NCBI GenBank assembly: GCA_964422185.1
Contig: CAYRAG010000054.1
Span: 1-11,251 of the forward strand
Reading direction: 5' to 3'
DNA from: CALXCT01 sp964422185
Lineage (GTDB): Bacteria > Bacillota > Clostridia > Oscillospirales > Oscillospiraceae
Length of the DNA: 11,251 nt
Numbering within the stretch: the first letter of the stretch is position 1; each line of letters begins with the position of its first letter. The notes beneath the pieces were generated by a model. The model saw only the letters and a list, made by a program, of their open reading frames with translations. It did not search any database and had not been told where the DNA came from. This document shows, piece after piece, positions 7,347 through 11,251 of this stretch. The translations under genes and the position numbers were made by a program.

Positions 7347-8333
7347 CTATTTCGGCGGCCTCTGGACTTCTCTCTCCGGGTGTTTCTTAAAGTACAGAGT
7401 CATCGCCTCGTCGAAAATCTCCTTTGCCTCAGAATAATATTCCCTGCGGAGTCTGGACTTGATCACGCCTTTTGCGGATTTCGCGGCGTAGGAGAGAGAC
7501 GGCACGACCGGAGTTTCATCAGACCTGTCCAGCTGCAGGATCCTGCGTATATTGTCCTCAGACCAGCTCATGCCGGGGATTCTGCCGTTTGCCAGCTTTT
7601 CCAGGGCGTCCGCGTTAGACTCCGTTCTGATGCGGTCTTTATATTTCAGGAGCTCTGTCTGGCGTTCCTTCGAGATTCCCGCGATGTGCTCCCCGGCATT
7701 GACATTCAGTTTCTTCTCCTCGATCAGGTCGATATACTCATCCAGAAGGCTGTGCATTCTGGCGTAACGGTAGGATGTTCTGGACACCCGGCTGAGATCC
7801 GGAGACACGATACCGGATTCGATGAGTTCGTTTACATTCACACTCGCGTCCCCGGAGTTCACCGTCTCAAAGTACAGCCACCAGCCATTGATCCTGTCCC
7901 GGATTGTGTTGTCCCTGCGCAGGGTATTGGTCACGGTGAAAATGAACCGTGCGGTTTTATCGTTGCACTCGCGCATAATGCGGGCAGGCACTGTCGCGAG
8001 GCCTGCCGCCTCCGAAGCCTTCCAGCGGTGCCAGCCGGCAAGGACTTCATACTGGCCGTTGGTACCGTAGGGGCGCACAATGATCGCCTCAATCACGCCA
8101 TGCTCCCGAATGGAGTCAACCAGGGTTTCAAACCGATCTTCCGGCCAGGGACGGAAGAACCGGCTGTTTCCCTCCTTGTACTCCACCAGCATCTCACAGG
8201 GGATTTCCATGTAATCTAAAATCGGGCTCAAACCGCCCGAGATGTCACCCGGAAGCTTTGAGGAGGATCCCGCGACAGGAGACACATCAATCTCGTAGTC
8301 GTCGTCCATCGGAATGAGATTCTTCTTAGCCAT
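7347..8333 (-). CDS. parB: ParB-like DNA-partition protein
   Basis: A 328-residue ParB/Spo0J-type protein, expected to bind a centromere and clamp along DNA. After a ~40-residue acidic/polar N-terminus comes the ParB N-terminal domain (about 41-142): box I GVIEAIIVRP (79-88), box II YEVLAGWHRWKASEAAGL (95-112) and the NTLRRDN patch (136-142). Box II has GWHR where chromosomal ParBs usually have GERR, a motif involved in CTP binding. A helix-turn-helix region follows (about 178-222, with VNAGEHIAGISKERQ at 211-225), then a charged helical C-terminus, probably for dimerisation. The start at 8333 (MAKKN) is chosen over an in-frame ATG nine codons upstream because AAGGAGG (8343-8349, minus strand) lies 9 nt before it. 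It overlaps the parA end by 8 nt, indicating translational coupling. The full-length open frame on the opposite strand is an antisense shadow. Confidence 0.9.
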   Translation of the reverse strand: MAKKNLIPMDDDYEIDVSPVAGSSSKLPGDISGGLSPILDYMEIPCEMLVEYKEGNSRFFRPWPEDRFETLVDSIREHGVIEAIIVRPYGTNGQYEVLAGWHRWKASEAAGLATVPARIMRECNDKTARFIFTVTNTLRRDNTIRDRINGWWLYFETVNSGDASVNVNELIESGIVSPDLSRVSRTSYRYARMHSLLDEYIDLIEEKKLNVNAGEHIAGISKERQTELLKYKDRIRTESNADALEKLANGRIPGMSWSEDNIRRILQLDRSDETPVVPSLSYAAKSAKGVIKSRLRREYYSEAKEIFDEAMTLYFKKHPEREVQRPPK

Positions 8334-9219
8334 TCTTCCACCCCTCCTTGATCTGCTCAATTCGGCCTAAAAGCTCATCCACAAAACGGGAATAGTCCTG
8401 GCTGGTCGCGCAGTTCGGATCATAACGCACGATATCCATTTTCGCCTCAACATATTCCGCTGCACGGGCCGACGCCCGGATTTTCGTCTGGAACAGATAG
8501 ATACCCAGACTGTTTGCGAGTTTTGCATATTTCATCACATGGCGCCTGCCGGCCCTTGTCCTCTGATCGTACTTCGTCATCAGGATACCGGCAATCTCCA
8601 GTTTCAGGCCGGCGTTATAATACCTGATATCGCGGATAGTCTCGTACATCTCGACCACTGCCTCCGCGGAACTCTTCTCACTGAACGCGGGGATGACCAC
8701 ATACTGCGACGCGAAGAACGCGTTAAGGGTCAGCAGGGTCAGCGTCGGGTTGGTGTCAATGAGGATATAGTCGTAATCATTCAGAACCGGCCTGATCCGG
8801 TTTCTCAGCAGGTTGACATCCGAAACCCCGCCGATGGTCTCAAACCGCTGTTCCAGGAATGAGACCAGCCTCTCCGGATCCTCCTTCAGTCTGTTGAACT
8901 CATCTTTCGTCAGGACGGCGGGCGGCGTCCAGCCGTAGAGCTGGTTTGTCGCCCGAACCAGATCTCCGATCTCTGTCCTGACAATCGCGTCCCGAATCTC
9001 GCATTCCCCGTTCAGAACCGTCAGGATACTCGGTGAGGTCGTGTCAGACCGGGAAATCGCCACATTCGCACCCGCCACCATATCCAGATTGCGCTGGGCG
9101 TCCTGGTCGATCAGAAGCACCCGGTAACCTCGCCTGGTCAGGATGGAAGCCGTCGCGGAGATTGTGATGGTCTTTCCGACTCCGCCTTTTTGGTTCGCAA
9201 ATGTGATCACATCAGCCAC
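8326..9219 (-). CDS. parA: ParA-family partition ATPase
   Basis: A 297-residue cytoplasmic ATPase of the ParA/Soj (MinD superfamily, deviant Walker A) type. It would bind non-specific DNA in its ATP form and be released by ParB, moving the ParB-centromere complex. Motifs are KGGVGKT at 11-17 (signature K11 and K16), DQDAQRN at 38-44 (the DxDxQxN Walker A' pattern) and YILID at 151-155 (Walker B). Walker B runs into DTNP where DTPP is usual, followed by TLLTLNAF (160-167). There is no N-terminal helix-turn-helix extension, unlike P1 ParA or SopA, so autoregulation by ParA alone is less likely. The GTG start is chosen because AGGAGG (9228-9233, minus strand) lies 8 nt upstream and yields the classic MADVITFANQKGG opening. 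The frame stays open to a TTG at 9336, but that extension looks untranslated. Confidence 0.95.
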   Translation of the reverse strand: MADVITFANQKGGVGKTITISATASILTRRGYRVLLIDQDAQRNLDMVAGANVAISRSDTTSPSILTVLNGECEIRDAIVRTEIGDLVRATNQLYGWTPPAVLTKDEFNRLKEDPERLVSFLEQRFETIGGVSDVNLLRNRIRPVLNDYDYILIDTNPTLTLLTLNAFFASQYVVIPAFSEKSSAEAVVEMYETIRDIRYYNAGLKLEIAGILMTKYDQRTRAGRRHVMKYAKLANSLGIYLFQTKIRASARAAEYVEAKMDIVRYDPNCATSQDYSRFVDELLGRIEQIKEGWKNG

Positions 9220-9371
9220 GATGGTTCCCTCCTGTCCCTTTGAATCCTGACGCATCCTGCACATCGAACCGGATTCTCTGCTTTCAACCGGGTCAGAGCA
9301 ATCTCCATGCGCCAACTCTATTTCGCCGGTTCGCAATAATCTTGGGCGGTTTTCCTGAGAAATCTACACTG

Positions 9372-9400
9372 AGTATAATGGATAGCTTTCAAAATGTAAA
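9372..9400 (-). promoter_or_regulatory. Promoter of the parA-parB operon
   Basis: On the minus strand, TTTACA (9400-9395) and TATACT (9377-9372) are separated by exactly 17 bp; each box matches consensus at 5 of 6 positions. Transcription would start near 9365, giving a leader of about 145 nt to the parA GTG. The leader and promoter contain no copy of the array palindrome, so that repeat is not the operon's operator. No other clear inverted repeat is visible there. Confidence 0.75.
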
Positions 9401-9612
9401 TTCTTTTTTCGGAAATCCAACTCGTTTTCCCTTTCAAATTCGAGAACAGCCGCTTTCCCGTGACCGCGCAGTACACTGGGGATTACAATAGACGATGCGC
9501 TGGCGTCTGATTCCGGGCATGCCAAACCTGCACCGTAAATACCGTCATCAGGCGCCCCATCTCCACCTCCGGTTCTACTCACTCAGCCGATTTACCTGAT
9601 CCCGGGCAAATG

Positions 9613-9752
9613 TCTGCCTCCAGGGCAACACTCTGGTTTCAATCCTGCCTTCAAGGCAATTATCTCTGTATGGCGCTGCCCTCAAGGCAAACCGGTTAAC
9701 CAGCTTTGCCCTGGAGGCAAAGTATCTCCACAGTCCCTGCCTCCAAGGCAAA
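9613..9752. repeat. Array cluster 1: five phased palindromes
   Basis: Copies start at 9613, 9644, 9675, 9705 and 9736, giving steps of 31, 31, 30 and 31 bp. The centres are CCA, TCA, TCA, TGG and CCA. All five match TGCCY-N3-RGGCA. This is the cluster nearest the parA promoter, about 210 bp upstream of its -35 box. Confidence 0.93.
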
Positions 9753-9850
9753 ATGGTTCTTTTTCCGGGACTTTCGATTTTCAACATACAATCCATGCTC
9801 CCTGCGGAATGACTCAGCGTGAACCTGATTGAGATCTTCCCGCGATCTGT

Positions 9851-9867
9851 TTTGCCTTCAGGGCAAA
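9851..9867. repeat. Isolated array palindrome
   Basis: TTTGCCT-TCA-GGGCAAA, 115 bp after the last copy of cluster 1. No good copy lies in the gap on either side. Confidence 0.85.
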
Positions 9868-10077
9868 CAGGACAGATTGACCCTGCCAGTGTCGAACATC
9901 CTGTTCCCGGCTGTGCACTGGATGCAATGTTCTGCGGGTACCCCTGTCTCCCCTGCCAGCGCACTTTCTTACTGATCTGTTCTTGTTTCTTTCGTCATCA
10001 CCTGTTCTATCCCGGGCCTGACCAGTATGTCTGAGGAAGAGATCCCTCTGCTTTCATCGGGAAACTCAGACAGTATT

Positions 10078-10187
10078 TCTGCCTTCAAGGCAATCAGATC
10101 GGGTTTGCTCTGCCTTCAAGGCAATGCTTCTTATCCGGTTGTGCCCTGAAGGCAATCCTCTGGAACTGCCCCCGCCTTTCAGGCAAC
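10078..10187. repeat. Array cluster 2: four phased palindromes
   Basis: Copies start at 10078, 10109, 10140 and 10171, exactly 31 bp apart each time. The centres are TCA, TCA, TGA and TTC. The fourth has CGCC in place of TGCC. The spacer sequences between copies are unrelated to each other, so the constant step is not explained by recent tandem duplication. Confidence 0.93.
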
Positions 10188-10314
10188 CGGATCCGTTTTC
10201 TCAGGTGATTCTTCTTTTCTCCTGCATCTCATGCCCGCAGACGACTCTTTTGATTGACCGGGCACCGGGGACATCACGCGAGTTCGGAGGTAGACTTCAG
10301 GCCATGGTATCCAC

Positions 10315-10471
10315 AGAACCCCCAGGGTAGAGTCGCCTTTGCCCCCAGGGTAGAGTCGCCTTTGCCCTCAAGGCAATGTATCGGCTAAAATCCATCCGGT
10401 GGGCAAATCAGCATTCATTACTTTGCCTCAGAGGCACTGCCTGGCGCAACTGACTCTGCCTCCAAGGCAAT
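10315..10471. repeat. Array cluster 3: three clear and three degenerate palindromes
   Basis: Clear copies start at 10361 (TTTGCCC-TCA-AGGCAAT), 10422 and 10455. A degenerate copy at 10391 keeps the register (steps of 30, 31 and 33 bp). Two more degenerate copies at 10315 and 10338 end in GGGTAGA. They belong to a 23-bp tandem duplication. Confidence 0.85.
10319..10364 (+). repeat. 23-bp tandem duplication inside the array
   Basis: Positions 10319-10341 and 10342-10364 are identical 23-bp units beginning CCCCCAGGGTAGAG and ending CTTTG. The 23-bp step breaks the ~31-bp spacing seen elsewhere. This looks like a recent slippage or recombination event. Confidence 0.95.
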
Positions 10472-10557
10472 CAGCCCTTTGTCATGGGACAGTCCCGCGT
10501 TCTGCCAGCTTGTCCCAAACCGGTGTCTCAGCCGACCTTCAGATACTGTATGCTGTC

Positions 10558-10697
10558 TATGCCTACTGGGCAATATCCAGGCATGGAACTTGAGCTTCTG
10601 AAATCATGGAAGAAAGCCTGTGCCCTTGAGGTACACTTCAATCAGGGCTTTACTCTGGAAGCAATGCCCTGAGCCTGCACTTTGCCTCCAAGGCAAA
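10558..10697. repeat. Array cluster 4: two clear and two degenerate palindromes
   Basis: Clear copies are at 10558 (TATGCCT-ACT-GGGCAAT) and 10681 (TTTGCCT-CCA-AGGCAAA, perfect arms). Degenerate copies at 10619 (TGTGCCC-TTG-AGGTACA) and 10649 (TTTACTC-TGG-AAGCAAT) fall in register between them, with steps of 61, 30 and 32 bp. Eroded copies holding their spacing argue that the position itself matters or once did. Confidence 0.75.
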
Positions 10698-10813
10698 TCA
10701 CATCCTATCCGGAATCATACCGTCTGCACCTGTGTCTCCTGTACGGATAATTGATGCCTGTTTGCACACGGTGGGAAACAGTTTCCGCTTCCTTGTATGG
10801 AACAATCACAGGT

Positions 10814-10922
10814 CTTGCCCTCAAGGCAAACATAGCGACTTTAATTTTTTCGCATGGCGAAGCCGTATTTCCACCCCTACACGGAGGCAGCGGCTCACAC
10901 TTTCCTTTGCCTCCAGGGCAAA
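10814..10922. repeat. Array cluster 5: two clear palindromes and one degenerate
   Basis: Clear copies are at 10814 (CTTGCCC-TCA-AGGCAAA) and 10906 (TTTGCCT-CCA-GGGCAAA), 92 bp apart, which is three steps. A right-half-only copy (CGG-AGGCAGC) ends at 10891 and starts 31 bp before 10906. Confidence 0.8.
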
Positions 10923-11010
10923 ACGATTCAGTTTATCGGATTACATCGAATACAACCGGTTTGCCTGAACAGAATTGGACTCGGCCGATTTTCAGTGCCT
11001 GGAGAAAGTG

Positions 11011-11242
11011 TCTGCCTTACGGGCAACATTCAGCCATTGGACTTACCATCAAATCGTGCAGGTGAAGATTGTAGTCTGTTTAGATGGCTACCATTCCTTG
11101 CTTTGCCTTAGAGGCAATACCTTCCTGCTGGCCTTTGCCTCCAAGGCAAATAGACTATCGCCGCTCTCACCTGCATCATTCTTTCGCAAAATGTCACTGC
11201 CATTTTCTATGAAAGGGAAGACTGAATTCGCCCCAGGGCAAT
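11011..11242. repeat. Array cluster 6: three clear palindromes and a terminal degenerate copy
   Basis: Clear copies are at 11011 (TCTGCCT-TAC-GGGCAAC), 11102 (TTTGCCT-TAG-AGGCAAT) and 11134 (TTTGCCT-CCA-AGGCAAA), with steps of 91 and 32 bp. A degenerate copy at 11226 (ATTCGCC-CCA-GGGCAAT) is 92 bp further on. The array therefore reaches the window edge. Confidence 0.82.
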
Positions 11243-11251
11243 GCTTGATCA

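Larger units (their letters stand above)
9401..11251. other. Gene-free centromere-like region carrying the palindrome array
   Basis: About 1.85 kb upstream of the parAB promoter with no convincing gene on either strand. The open frames present are short, lack ribosome binding sites and translate straight through the repeats. Base composition is more balanced than in the genes to the left. It holds at least 20 clear copies of the 17-bp palindrome and several degenerate ones, and the last is cut close to the window edge, so the region probably continues. Position next to parAB suggests the ParB-binding centromere (inference). Other possibilities are replication iterons or sites for an unlinked DNA-binding protein. 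No rep gene is in the window. Confidence 0.65.

Noticed and set aside
7311..8219. A 302-codon plus-strand open frame antisense to parB
   Set aside because: No ribosome binding site and no recognisable domain. parB on the other strand has a strong SD and conserved boxes.
9220..9336. N-terminal extension of ParA to a TTG at 9336
   Set aside because: The GTG at 9219 has an AGGAGG at ideal spacing and gives the canonical ParA N-terminus. The extension has no conserved features.
9575..9964. A 129-codon minus-strand open frame in the array, and similar plus-strand frames at 10732-11111
   Set aside because: No ribosome binding site. The translation simply reads through the palindromes, giving repeated Trp-Arg-Gln or Leu-Gly-Lys type strings without a domain.
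10774..10786. Perfect 13-bp palindrome GGAAACAGTTTCC
   Set aside because: A single copy, unrelated in sequence to the array repeat. It cannot be distinguished from chance in a palindrome-rich region.
9613..11150. CRISPR array
   Set aside because: The repeats are short (17 bp), palindromic and variable. The spacers are only ~14 bp where spacing is regular, spacing is irregular elsewhere, and no cas gene is present.

Overview
The window looks like chromosome or large-replicon DNA from a high-GC member of the Clostridia (Bacillota). The Gram-positive signs are an S-layer-homology (SLH) anchored penicillin-binding-type carboxypeptidase, a lipobox lipoprotein with a long Pro/Glu/Ser linker, strong GGAGG-type ribosome binding sites and compact rho-independent terminators. 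I would not name a genus. The genes in the left 6.2 kb are clearly GC-rich. The last ~1.9 kb falls to roughly balanced composition and carries no credible gene.

Left part (1-6384): four plus-strand genes in three terminator-bounded units. (1) A 416-residue protein of the DUF7309/DUF6930 type, function unknown, with a good promoter and a perfect-stem terminator. (2) A two-gene cell-wall unit. The first gene is a secreted D-Ala-D-Ala carboxypeptidase whose C-terminus is three SLH repeats. The second, 40 bp downstream, is a lipoprotein with a ~200-residue Pro/Glu/Ser spacer, an SH3-like segment and a VanX-like (M15D) zinc D-Ala-D-Ala dipeptidase domain. Both would act on the D-Ala-D-Ala end of peptidoglycan precursors at the cell surface. 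(3) A carboxymuconolactone-decarboxylase/cupin fusion, followed by a long hairpin terminator.

Right part (6385-11251): a partition-like module. A minus-strand parA-parB operon (8-nt gene overlap, own promoter at 9372-9400, own terminator at 7008-7062) is flanked by gene-free DNA filled with a 17-bp interrupted palindrome. The consensus is TTTGCCT-NNN-AGGCAAA, with 7-bp arms and a 3-bp centre that is most often YCA. I count 24 clear copies: four in two pairs beyond the parB end (6518-6849) and twenty on the parA-promoter side (9613-11150), plus several degenerate copies. Neighbouring copies repeatedly start 30-32 bp apart, about three DNA turns, so they would lie on one face of the helix. No classical Spo0J-type parS is seen. 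The simplest reading is that ParB, or a partner not in this window, binds this array as a centromere. This resembles sopC of plasmid F in architecture but has a different sequence and layout. The array probably runs past the right edge. This is the most unusual part of the window.
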